Below, piece after piece: positions 1 to 7,068 of a stretch of 64,000 nt of DNA. The stretch is from the NCBI GenBank assembly GCA_902761535.1, contig CACWKS010000002.1:78418-142417 (forward strand), written 5' to 3'. The translations under genes and the position numbers were made by a program. The notes beneath the pieces are model-generated. The model did no database searches, was not told the origin of the DNA, and saw only the letters and a program-made list of their open reading frames with translations. Each line of letters starts with the position of its first letter. The stretch's first letter is position 1. This DNA is from an uncultured Pseudomonadota bacterium (GTDB lineage: Bacteria; Pseudomonadota; Alphaproteobacteria; RF32; CAG-239).

Positions 1-1
1 T

Positions 2-70
2 CCGGAATTTTGGGAATGGTTGGCGCGCATCAATAAGCTTCGTCAACAATTAGAATTATGTAAAAAATAA
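2..70 (+). CDS. C-terminal end of a truncated upstream protein
   Basis: An open frame enters from the left edge and stops at TAA 68-70. The 22 visible residues begin PEFWEWLARINKLRQ and end in ELCKK, so they are amphipathic and basic. The stop lies 23 bases before the next start on the same strand, so the two genes may be co-transcribed. Too little is visible to name a family. The neighbour looks like a lysozyme, so a phage-lysis-like cassette is possible, but that is inference. Confidence 0.45.
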   Translation, partial: PEFWEWLARINKLRQQLELCKK

Positions 71-93
71 ATTTAACTGAAAGGAAAAAATAA

Positions 94-819
94 ATGAGTA
101 AATCCATTGGAAAATTTTTAGGTGCAACCGCTGTAAACAATCAAGATGACGGATATCAGCAATCTTTGGTTCAAACATTACAGCAATATTTAGCACAAAA
201 TAACATTATATTCCCGGCAACTCCGAACTATATCTCTGATGAAGATTTATATCAAAGAATGTGGAATAATATTCAAGAATTTGAAAGAGTTAAGATACAT
301 CCGTATTTAGATAGCAAAGGTTACATTACAACCGGAGGCGGAGCTAACATTAATAATCTTAATGATTTTATGAAAGTCAATTTTACAGTCAATGGATATC
401 CGGCAACTGATAGTCAAAAATTATCAGGATATAGCGTATTGAGGGATTTAAGTAATCAAAAAGATATTTATGGTAATTATTTACATTCAAATAAGACCGC
501 AGATTATTTTCTTGATAAAACAAATTTACGTATATCTAATCAAGATGCTTATAATATGGCACAAAATCATATGACCAATGATTTAGCACATGTCCGTTCG
601 GAATTTACCGATTTTGATTATTTCCCCAATCCTTTAAAAGAAGTGTTGTTGGATATACAATATAATACCGGTGGATTAAATAAGCAAAACTGGCCGAACT
701 TGTACAAAGCAATAAACAACCGTGATATAAACGGTATTATTAACAACGTCCATCGTAAAGATGTAGGTTGGGACAGAAATGATTGGGCGGAGAGAATGGT
801 ACGGTCAATCAATTTTTGA
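94..819 (+). CDS. Lysozyme-like (phage-endolysin-type) hypothetical protein
   Basis: The protein has 241 residues. The start ATG follows GAAAGGA at good spacing. No signal peptide is visible. A central stretch (around residues 65-85, ...YLDSKGYITTGGG...) resembles the 'Y-D-x-x-G-x-x-T-x-G-x-G' region of phage T4/P22-type lysozymes. The C-terminal third (LKEVLLDIQYNTGG, followed by an alternating helix pattern and a final Trp-rich segment) resembles the second half of such lysozyme folds. A muramidase role is therefore plausible, but the match is by eye and the catalytic Glu is not certain. The gene overlaps the convergent lipoprotein gene by 15 bases. A decayed copy of its first codons lies at 1316-1400. 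Confidence 0.6.
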   Translation: MSKSIGKFLGATAVNNQDDGYQQSLVQTLQQYLAQNNIIFPATPNYISDEDLYQRMWNNIQEFERVKIHPYLDSKGYITTGGGANINNLNDFMKVNFTVNGYPATDSQKLSGYSVLRDLSNQKDIYGNYLHSNKTADYFLDKTNLRISNQDAYNMAQNHMTNDLAHVRSEFTDFDYFPNPLKEVLLDIQYNTGGLNKQNWPNLYKAINNRDINGIINNVHRKDVGWDRNDWAERMVRSINF

Positions 820-1248
820 TGTCATATCTTTTTTGGGGGTGACACAATATTTATCCGCAAACATTTCATCTTTAGGAAAATCTTCCGGTTTGCTATAGTC
901 GTATTCTAAAATGCGCAAACAATTTGGTATAAATTCAGGGATTTCCTTAATGACGTAGGTTAGATAGCTATTATGCTTTGTTCCGTCATCCCAATTGCCT
1001 TGGCATTTCAAGGTAATGCGATCTTGTTTGTTTTCAATAAGGTCGCATTTACCTTTATAAATAGTTAAGTTTTTATTCAAAACGCCTCTAAAATCAGCAC
1101 TCGTTGGTGTGATGTAAACATATCCGGTTTCCCTACTCAAAGGACGTAATGGTTGATTAAAAACAGGATTTTTAAACTCTGTATCATAAGTAGTCACAGA
1201 ATTACAAGCCGTCAAAAATATCAATAAAGCTGAACATATTTTTTTCAT
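805..1248 (-). CDS. Small outer-membrane-type lipoprotein, unknown function
   Basis: The chosen start ATG (1246-1248) follows AGAGGTAG; an upstream in-frame start at 1269 would put charged residues before the signal peptide. The 147-residue product begins MKKICSALLIFLTACNS, a type II signal peptide with lipobox LTAC, so Cys15 should be lipidated. The mature part is short and beta-rich with two more Cys residues. No domain is recognised. It is convergent with the lysozyme-like gene and overlaps its end. Confidence 0.6.
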   Translation of the reverse strand: MKKICSALLIFLTACNSVTTYDTEFKNPVFNQPLRPLSRETGYVYITPTSADFRGVLNKNLTIYKGKCDLIENKQDRITLKCQGNWDDGTKHNSYLTYVIKEIPEFIPNCLRILEYDYSKPEDFPKDEMFADKYCVTPKKDMTSKID

Positions 1249-1315
1249 TTCTACCTCTAATATAAACATAATACTGTTTTGTTAAAATATAATAAAAATT
1301 TCTCAAGTTTTTTAA

Positions 1316-1400
1316 CTAAACTGAAAGGAAAAATAAAATGAGTAAATCAATCGAAGAGTGATTAGTGTGCAATGCCAATCAAGAAAATCCTACTACAGTG
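1316..1400 (+). pseudogene. Decayed duplicate of the 5' end of the lysozyme-like gene
   Basis: The leader AACTGAAAGGAAAA and the first codons ATGAGTAAATC (ATG at 1338) repeat those at 73-104. The reading frame stops after seven codons (MSKSIEE). Weak similarity continues for about 50 bases (TTAG..TGCAA...CAATCAAGA, matching 120-150) and then fades. No further coding potential follows before 1478. It looks like the residue of a tandem gene duplication or of a second family member. Confidence 0.55.
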
Positions 1401-1477
1401 AATAACATACATAACTAACCTGCATCGCAGAATACCCATCCCTTTATATTTGTCATTTGCCGATAAAAACATAATTT

Positions 1478-1750
1478 TTATTTTTTAGATTTTAGATTAT
1501 TTTTAATTATAATACCTAGAATCGGTAAAGTAAACAATAATGAAATTCCGTTAAAAAACATCATCTGTAACGATTTTAAATATACTCCGTAAGCAATCCA
1601 CAAACACATCCCCGTGCAATAAATAACATACGAACTAAATGACATCCCGCTGGTATTGCGTGTTCTGATAGTTTGCAATGCTTGAGGCAAAAATACCACC
1701 GCCGTACAAATTCCAGCTAGCACTCCCAATGTTTCACCGATGATGCTCAT
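1478..1750 (-). CDS. SemiSWEET-type sugar transporter (PQ-loop/MtN3 family)
   Basis: The 90-residue product is the usual SemiSWEET size. It has three hydrophobic segments at about residues 7-25, 36-55 and 62-82. The family PQ motif is present as FLPQALQTIRTRNTSGMS near residue 20. Known SemiSWEETs form homodimers in the inner membrane and move mono- or disaccharides by facilitated diffusion. The start follows GAGGAGA at ideal spacing. It stands alone between the lipoprotein and the deaminase, and its substrate cannot be read from sequence. Confidence 0.85.
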   Translation of the reverse strand: MSIIGETLGVLAGICTAVVFLPQALQTIRTRNTSGMSFSSYVIYCTGMCLWIAYGVYLKSLQMMFFNGISLLFTLPILGIIIKNNLKSKK

Positions 1751-1940
1751 ATCTTATCTCCTCAATAGACACTGTTATTTTCTTTGTTATCCTGATTATA
1801 CGCCTTTTGAATTAACATACAAAGTTTTTTATTAACATTGTTAATAAACAATCGCCAACAAAATATCATAAAAAAACTTGCAAATATCCATGACAAACCT
1901 TACAATACCATTGTTTTAATAATTTGAAAATGGAAAAGTT

Positions 1941-2480
1941 ATGTCTGAAAAAATTATCACCAATCAAGAAATTTCTTCTCAAAAGTTGGAATTTGCTCGA
2001 AAAATCATTTTAGAATTACAACAAGAACTACCTTCTCATATTGCTCAAGGTTCTGGGCCGTTTTTGGCTGCAATTTATAATAATGAAGGCCGGCTGATTG
2101 CTAAACAGGCCAATAGTGTAATTAACGAATCATGTAGCAACAATCATGCTGAAATCAACACCATTAAAATGGCGGAAAAATCCTTAGATACTTATGATTT
2201 GTCTCCTTATAACTTAAGTCTTTATGTTACTGCTGAACCCTGCATGATGTGTCTTGGAGCGATTATGTGGTCAGGCATAAAAGAAATCTACTATGGTGTT
2301 CCTTCCCGACAAGTTGAAGTCATTACCGGCTTTGATGAAGGATTCAAGCCTGATTGGTTTGAAGAGTTCAAGAAGCGTGGTATTACTGTTTGCGGTAATA
2401 TCGAGGTTGAAGCCGGAACAAAAGTTTTACAATCTTACGTTGATCAAAACCGCACCGTCTATAAACCGCAAAGAAATTAA
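1941..2480 (+). CDS. Nucleoside/guanine deaminase, cytidine-deaminase fold
   Basis: The 179-residue product has the zinc-binding HAE motif (His69-Ala70-Glu71) and the PCxxC motif (Pro100, Cys101, Cys104) of the CDA superfamily. The segment after PCxxC (AIMWSGIKEIYYG...GFDEGF) and the extended C-terminus resemble guanine deaminase GuaD of Bacillus more than tRNA adenosine deaminase TadA, which lacks the acidic GFD stretch. The likely reaction is hydrolytic deamination of guanine to xanthine. The start follows GGAAAAG. Substrate assignment is inference. Confidence 0.75.
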   Translation: MSEKIITNQEISSQKLEFARKIILELQQELPSHIAQGSGPFLAAIYNNEGRLIAKQANSVINESCSNNHAEINTIKMAEKSLDTYDLSPYNLSLYVTAEPCMMCLGAIMWSGIKEIYYGVPSRQVEVITGFDEGFKPDWFEEFKKRGITVCGNIEVEAGTKVLQSYVDQNRTVYKPQRN

Positions 2481-2565
2481 CAAAATCAGCGTAATATTTT
2501 AAACTGGACAAAACAGCTCAAAAATGTTATCATAAAGCCACGATTAACATTTAGGGAATTTTATC

Positions 2566-4485
2566 ATGAAAGCCATTAATGTTACTTATCAAAGTCTTTT
2601 AGAATATTTAAATAACATAATGCGAAAATTACAATCCCAAAGTGATCTTTTATGCAACAAAGATATTGTTATATGTCTTAGTAATGATAAAAAACTTGCA
2701 AACAATGCTTACTCATATACCGACTCAAATACAATAATCATTGGACTGCAATATTTGAAAAAAAAAGCAAAACAAAGTGAAGATGCTGTTGCTCACACTA
2801 TTGCACATGAACTATCTCACATATTATTCAGAGAAAAATATGCCGTAAGCGGTCAAAAAGAAGAAGAAATTTTTGCAGATAACTACGGATTAATTTTATG
2901 CCACAGAGCAGGATACAATATAACAACCGAAATAAAAAATAATGAATTAACGGCAGACATTAATAAAGACAAACATCCTAAAAAACAAATCAGGCAACTT
3001 ATTATGCAACGAACTGCAGCCCGACTACAAGCTCCTGCTAGACCAATAACCAAATTCAAAATAAGTATTCCTGATGATAATCGAGATTTTACAGAGTATT
3101 ATAACGAAATATTAAATCAACGTAAAAAAATAGCGAATCCTTGCTTTCTTCGCACCGATTTATTATTACACAAGATTAATAACAACAATACTAACAATAG
3201 CGACAATAAAATACTATTCTTATTATCCTTACCTCATTTAAAAAAAGACCAAAAATTCTCCATTTTAAGTATTAATTTTGATAATTGCTCTCCTGAAAAT
3301 ATCTATAAATTATATCAAAAGGTTCAAAAGTCTCATCTTCTATCAAACGATAGCGCAATTTTAATGCAATTTCGCCAATTTTTTATTCAAAATATGAGAA
3401 ATTTCGATGATAGTATACCTTATAATGAAGTTTTATCTCAATTAGATAATTTTTTTATTAAACAATTCGAAAACATCGAACATATTCCGCCCTCTGTCAG
3501 ACAAAACCAGGCTAAGACCTTCTTAAATATAGACAATCGCTTCCATTCTCCTTTGTATTGTCAAAAAGTAATAAAATTATATGTCCAAAGCATACTTTCA
3601 AGCCTTGGTCCTGACGATAGTTCAGAAAAATATGGACAAACCTTAGAAAAAGAACTAAAAACAATTGCCAAAGATATACATAATGCTGACGTTATACCCT
3701 TGGTAAAAGAAATAAAAAAACGTCTTAAAATAACTCCTGCAAATTTATGTATATTGCAAAAATTTGTAGCAAACAATAGTTTTGAAATGCAACAAGTTCG
3801 TGCAGAAACCCTTATTACCGAATGTTTACTTAATCCTCAACAGGCTTTGCAAACATTGCAGTTCTTAACCAATTCAACACTTCCTCCTTTTCACTTTTGC
3901 GGTATTTATCCTCCTTCTTCAAAAGAAGAATATTCATATATTGATGCCGCAACTTTATCTGATATCCGTAATGATTGGTCAACTATATCACCATCAAAAC
4001 GCGCAGATATTTTTACCTTACTAATGGAATCCGTTTTTCCGAACGATTGTAATAAAAAATTAAATTTATTCGTTGATAAGAATACTGAAAATGATACATT
4101 ATATAAAACTATCATGGAAACTTATATTAATACCTATACACCACAACAACAACCTTATGTCGTTGCAACTTTGGTCAGTCGCAAAGATATAAATCATCCG
4201 TTTAGTTACGAAGATTATTTCAAAATCATGTTACAAAATTCAGGTATAAATGGATGCAAAATTCACGATATATTATATGATACCAGATTATCAGAAAATA
4301 TCGAAGACATTCATCGTAATTATATACCTTTGTTTGAAGATGATAATATTGAATTTGCAAATTTACATAAATTGGGAATAAATTTGCAATCTAACTCTGA
4401 TAATAATCTAAAAAGAATAGGACAAGAAATTATTTCCTCAACAACTTCTCGACTTCTTGCTAAACATATCGAGAGATCCAAATAA
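2566..4485 (+). CDS. Large protein with an N-terminal HExxH metallopeptidase motif
   Basis: The 639-residue product has a gluzincin-like signature near the N-terminus: HELSH at residues 81-85 and ExxAD at 101-105 (EIFAD), the pattern of M48-type zinc peptidases. There is no signal peptide or membrane segment, so it should be cytosolic or exported by another route. The remaining 500 residues are Asn/Lys/Ile-rich, look mostly helical and match nothing I recognise. The start follows AGGGA at 8 bases. The very AT-rich codon use and lack of partners suggest an accessory gene, perhaps an effector-like protein, but that is inference. Confidence 0.6.
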   Translation: MKAINVTYQSLLEYLNNIMRKLQSQSDLLCNKDIVICLSNDKKLANNAYSYTDSNTIIIGLQYLKKKAKQSEDAVAHTIAHELSHILFREKYAVSGQKEEEIFADNYGLILCHRAGYNITTEIKNNELTADINKDKHPKKQIRQLIMQRTAARLQAPARPITKFKISIPDDNRDFTEYYNEILNQRKKIANPCFLRTDLLLHKINNNNTNNSDNKILFLLSLPHLKKDQKFSILSINFDNCSPENIYKLYQKVQKSHLLSNDSAILMQFRQFFIQNMRNFDDSIPYNEVLSQLDNFFIKQFENIEHIPPSVRQNQAKTFLNIDNRFHSPLYCQKVIKLYVQSILSSLGPDDSSEKYGQTLEKELKTIAKDIHNADVIPLVKEIKKRLKITPANLCILQKFVANNSFEMQQVRAETLITECLLNPQQALQTLQFLTNSTLPPFHFCGIYPPSSKEEYSYIDAATLSDIRNDWSTISPSKRADIFTLLMESVFPNDCNKKLNLFVDKNTENDTLYKTIMETYINTYTPQQQPYVVATLVSRKDINHPFSYEDYFKIMLQNSGINGCKIHDILYDTRLSENIEDIHRNYIPLFEDDNIEFANLHKLGINLQSNSDNNLKRIGQEIISSTTSRLLAKHIERSK

Positions 4486-4533
4486 TTTTTACTCTAAAAC
4501 ATACTTTCTGTTATTGCACTTTTTTGTAATAAT

Positions 4534-4580
4534 AAAAAAGCTGTAAGATTACTTTGTTCACTGCGGCAATCAGCTTTTTT
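4534..4580 (+). terminator. Possible terminator after the HExxH gene
   Basis: AAAAAAGCTG (4534-4543) can pair with CAGCTTTTTT (4571-4580) across a 27-base loop, leaving a T run on the plus strand. The long loop makes it weaker than the other terminators in the window. Confidence 0.35.
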
Positions 4581-4667
4581 AAGCCGACCTGCATACTCAC
4601 ATCAGCCTTTACTTGGTAGTAAAACTCACTTTTTCTTGAGTTCAAATCTAACTTTACCTATAGCCAT

Positions 4668-4698
4668 AAAAAAACCACTCACAAAGAGTGGTTTTTTT
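4668..4698. terminator. Hairpin terminator, first (duplicated) copy
   Basis: AAAAAAACCACTC-ACAAA-GAGTGGTTTTTTT forms a 13-bp stem with T runs in both directions. It is the upstream copy of the tRNA-Trp terminator at 4836-4866. Confidence 0.7.
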
Positions 4699-4835
4699 AT
4701 GGCAGGGGCAGTAAGATTACTTCGTTCACTGCGGCAATCGGCTTTTTCAAGCCGACCGGCATACTCCCGTCTGCCTTTGCCTGGTAGTCGAACTCACTTT
4801 TTCGTGAGTTCAAATCTAACTTTACCTATAGCCAT

Positions 4836-4866
4836 AAAAAAACCACTCACAAAGAGTGGTTTTTTT
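4836..4866 (-). terminator. tRNA-Trp terminator
   Basis: The same perfect hairpin AAAAAAACCACTC-ACAAA-GAGTGGTTTTTTT lies immediately after the encoded CCA of the minus-strand tRNA gene. It is symmetric and could also stop plus-strand transcripts. Confidence 0.8.
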
Positions 4867-4867
4867 A

Positions 4868-4943
4868 TGGCAGGGGCAGTAAGATTCGAACTCACGACCC
4901 TCGGTTTTGGAGACCGATGCTCTACCAACTGAGCTATACCCCT
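4868..4943 (-). tRNA. trnW: tRNA-Trp (CCA anticodon)
   Basis: Read on the minus strand, the 76 bases fold as a tRNA. The acceptor stem is AGGGGTA/TGCCCCT, the D arm contains GCTCAGTTGGTAGAGC, the anticodon loop is CTCCAAA with anticodon CCA, and the T arm is GTGAG-TTCGAAT-CTTAC. Discriminator G and CCA are encoded (4868-4871). The CCA anticodon with an A-rich 3' side identifies tryptophan. Copies of its 3' end lie in the neighbouring tandem repeat. Confidence 0.95.
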
Positions 4944-5076
4944 ATCATGAGCCATGCCAACTTACATACACACTTTTTTTTAATAAATCAAGTGTTTTTT
5001 TTAGTTTATAATTTTCTAATAATATTTGTTTTCTATCTGTCAATTTATTGTTATTTTTTAGGTAATAAAATACATC

Positions 5077-5140
5077 TTGACAAAATTCATCCGGATGATA
5101 AGCTACCGCCGGAATTAATTATTAATAAAAATATATTATT
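5077..5140 (+). promoter_or_regulatory. Promoter and SD-less leader of orphan gene A
   Basis: A perfect -35 TTGACA (5077-5082) lies 16 bases before a weak -10 candidate TAAGCT. The 22 bases before the ATG (5119-5140, TTATTAATAAAAATATATTA..) are only A and T and contain no Shine-Dalgarno sequence. The same leader type precedes three other orphan genes in this window. Confidence 0.5.
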
Positions 5141-5656
5141 ATGAACACACAAACAAAAATTTTGCTGATTAGCGTGCATCACAATAGTGACGCTTATCAG
5201 GTGAACAACATTTTGACTATGGTTCTCTGCAAGGAGTTGCCGGTAGCCATCTCTGATGTTATGTATGCCTACATGATAGCCGAAGATTGGATTAAATGGA
5301 TCAAAGATCCCAATTCCTCCGACGATAGTCCATTGCGAGGTAAATCTGCCGAAGATGTTGCCCCGCTTCTTAAGCTGTTTCAGCGTCAAGCTTATGATTT
5401 GGCAACGAAGTTGACATTATGCAAAAACGATGTTGAGGAGATGAAGTTGACATTATGCAAAAACGATGTTGAGGAGATTTTTGAAAACCTCAATCCTTGC
5501 CTGATTAACAACTGGCGCAGTCGAGATGACTTGACGCGTGAAACGACTAAAATGTTTCATCGCTCATTGCGCCTCACCGCCAAGCTCTTCGCCGAGCAGG
5601 GCGATGACAGCTTTAACGAAATATTGGAGGAAAAACTGGTCCCGCCGATGAGTTAA
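5141..5656 (+). CDS. Orphan hypothetical protein A with a 12-residue tandem duplication
   Basis: The 171-residue product has no signal peptide and no recognised domain; it looks soluble and helical. Residues 90-113 are an exact doubling of KLTLCKNDVEEM/I, encoded by a perfect 36-bp tandem repeat (5407-5442 and 5443-5478), so the copy number is probably young. The second half uses GC-richer codons (for example CGCCTCACCGCCAAGCTC) than neighbouring genes. It starts without a Shine-Dalgarno sequence after an A/T leader shared with three other orphans, and is followed at once by a strong terminator. Horizontal acquisition is likely, function unknown. Confidence 0.65.
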   Translation: MNTQTKILLISVHHNSDAYQVNNILTMVLCKELPVAISDVMYAYMIAEDWIKWIKDPNSSDDSPLRGKSAEDVAPLLKLFQRQAYDLATKLTLCKNDVEEMKLTLCKNDVEEIFENLNPCLINNWRSRDDLTRETTKMFHRSLRLTAKLFAEQGDDSFNEILEEKLVPPMS

Positions 5657-5666
5657 TTCTCAAACC

Positions 5667-5705
5667 AAAAAAGATTGCTGATAATCAAATCAGCAATCTT
5701 TTTTT
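5667..5705. terminator. Bidirectional terminator
   Basis: AAAGATTGCTGAT and ATCAGCAATCTTT pair around a short loop, with A and T runs on each side. It sits between the convergent orphan gene A and the bepA-like gene and can serve both. Confidence 0.85.
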
Positions 5706-5707
5706 CA

Positions 5708-7066
5708 TCATATATAATCTTTTTTCTTTTCTTGTTTAATTCGCTCTTTCAAATCATTAATTTTGATTTTCAGTTGCGGAGCAGGGGATAGCTTTTCAGC
5801 CTCTGCCAATTTTCGTTCTGCCGCTTCCCAATTACCGATAATTGCCAAACTTTCCGCCGCTGCCCAGTTGGCTCTTGCCATATCGCCGTTGATACCATAA
5901 GCTTTTGCCAGCAAAGTCCACGCTTGAAAATTGTTTTTTTCTTTGGCAACTATATTGTTTAACAAATTTACAGCCTCTTTAGCCGCCGTTTTATCAGGAT
6001 TATCTTCCAATAAGGCTAAAGCCAGTCCGAATTTCATATCATTGGAATAGGGGGATAATTCACAAGCACGACGAAACGAACTTTTAGCTTGTTGCACTTT
6101 TCCGTTTTCCATCTCCATCTGCCCTTTAATTTCATAGAAATAAGGATTATTCGGCTCTCGTTTCACTAAATTTTCCGCTTTTTTGAATGCCTTGGCAAAT
6201 TGCAAATTTCTGAAATAAGCAATCGCCAACCCGTATTGACACTCCGTCTTGTCCTGACATTTATCCAGTTCTTTAATAGTCGTATCTGCATTTCCCAAAT
6301 AAGCTTTAATTTTAATTTTAACCCGATTAAATGCTTCATCATAACGTGATTTGGTGGGCAAATTAGTCTCTTTTACCGCCTTTTCAAAAAAGGCAATTCG
6401 TTCCGGTGTCATCGGATGAGTGCGGAAATAGGGCGTTTCCACACGACCGTTTAATTGATTTTGTTTATCGATTTTTTTCATAAATTCAAGAATGCCGGCC
6501 GGCGATTGTCCGGTTGCTTTAAGCAGTTTTACCGCCGTTTCATCAGCTGCCCGTTCTTCATTGGTGCGATAATGCATAAATTTACTCAAAGCCGAGCTTT
6601 GTCCGCCCAACATAATTGCAAAAGCCGCATCAGCTCGCCCGCTCAACACTCCCGCAGCCCCCGCCAAAGCCGCCGACAACAGCGATAAATTATTCATCTC
6701 ACGGATTTCCAACTTTTGCCTTAAGATATGTCCGCCCTTAATATGCCCGATTTCGTGAGCAATCACACCGGCCAATTCATTAACGTTGTCGCTCTCAACA
6801 ATCGTTCCGGTATGGATAAACAGATGATTTCCGTCGGCCACAAAAGCATTCAGCGTTGCATCATCAATAATATGAATATGATTAGGACTATATGCTTGAC
6901 CGGCTTTTTGCATTAAAGGCTTTATGATTTGTTCCAGCAAAATTTCGCTTTCCTCATCGGTAATCAGGCGCAAACCTTCCGCCTTTGCCCCATTATTCAA
7001 AAAGAACGGCAGCAGCCATAACGCCGCCGCCAGTCCTTGTTTGATAATTTTATTCAAATTTATCAT
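5708..7066 (-). CDS. bepA: Periplasmic M48 metalloprotease with TPR repeats (BepA/YfgC-like)
   Basis: The 452-residue product has a signal peptide (residues 1-29, ending AKA), a zinc peptidase domain with HEIGH at 104-108 and the third ligand region ERAAD at 171-175, and about four TPR-like units from residue 270 to the end. This is the BepA architecture: a periplasmic protease/chaperone that helps assemble or clear outer-membrane beta-barrels such as LptD. The start follows AAAGGAT and lies 2 bases after the rne stop, so the two genes form an operon. Family assignment is strong; the exact BepA role is inference. Confidence 0.85.
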   Translation of the reverse strand: MINLNKIIKQGLAAALWLLPFFLNNGAKAEGLRLITDEESEILLEQIIKPLMQKAGQAYSPNHIHIIDDATLNAFVADGNHLFIHTGTIVESDNVNELAGVIAHEIGHIKGGHILRQKLEIREMNNLSLLSAALAGAAGVLSGRADAAFAIMLGGQSSALSKFMHYRTNEERAADETAVKLLKATGQSPAGILEFMKKIDKQNQLNGRVETPYFRTHPMTPERIAFFEKAVKETNLPTKSRYDEAFNRVKIKIKAYLGNADTTIKELDKCQDKTECQYGLAIAYFRNLQFAKAFKKAENLVKREPNNPYFYEIKGQMEMENGKVQQAKSSFRRACELSPYSNDMKFGLALALLEDNPDKTAAKEAVNLLNNIVAKEKNNFQAWTLLAKAYGINGDMARANWAAAESLAIIGNWEAAERKLAEAEKLSPAPQLKIKINDLKERIKQEKKKDYI

Positions 7067-7068
7067 TT

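Larger units (their letters stand above)
4543..4878. repeat. 168-bp tandem repeat (two units) containing tRNA-Trp 3' ends
   Basis: The sequence starting GTAAGATT recurs at 4543, 4711 and 4879, exactly 168 bases apart. Each unit carries a GCGGCAATCxGC/GCCGACC stretch, a short hairpin GAACTCAC-TTTTT-(C)GTGAGTTC and the A-run/CCACTC hairpin that follows the tRNA. Unit 2 is flanked on its left by a copy of the last bases of tRNA-Trp including CCA (4699-4718). The second unit is nearly pure and the first is more diverged. A frame running through it (4636-4932) is an artefact of the repeat. Confidence 0.8.

Noticed and set aside
4636..4932. A 98-residue open frame across the tandem repeat
   Set aside because: It only translates the repeat and the antisense of tRNA-Trp; its end (GAVRFELTTLGFGDRCST) is a well-known artefact of reading a tRNA gene backwards.
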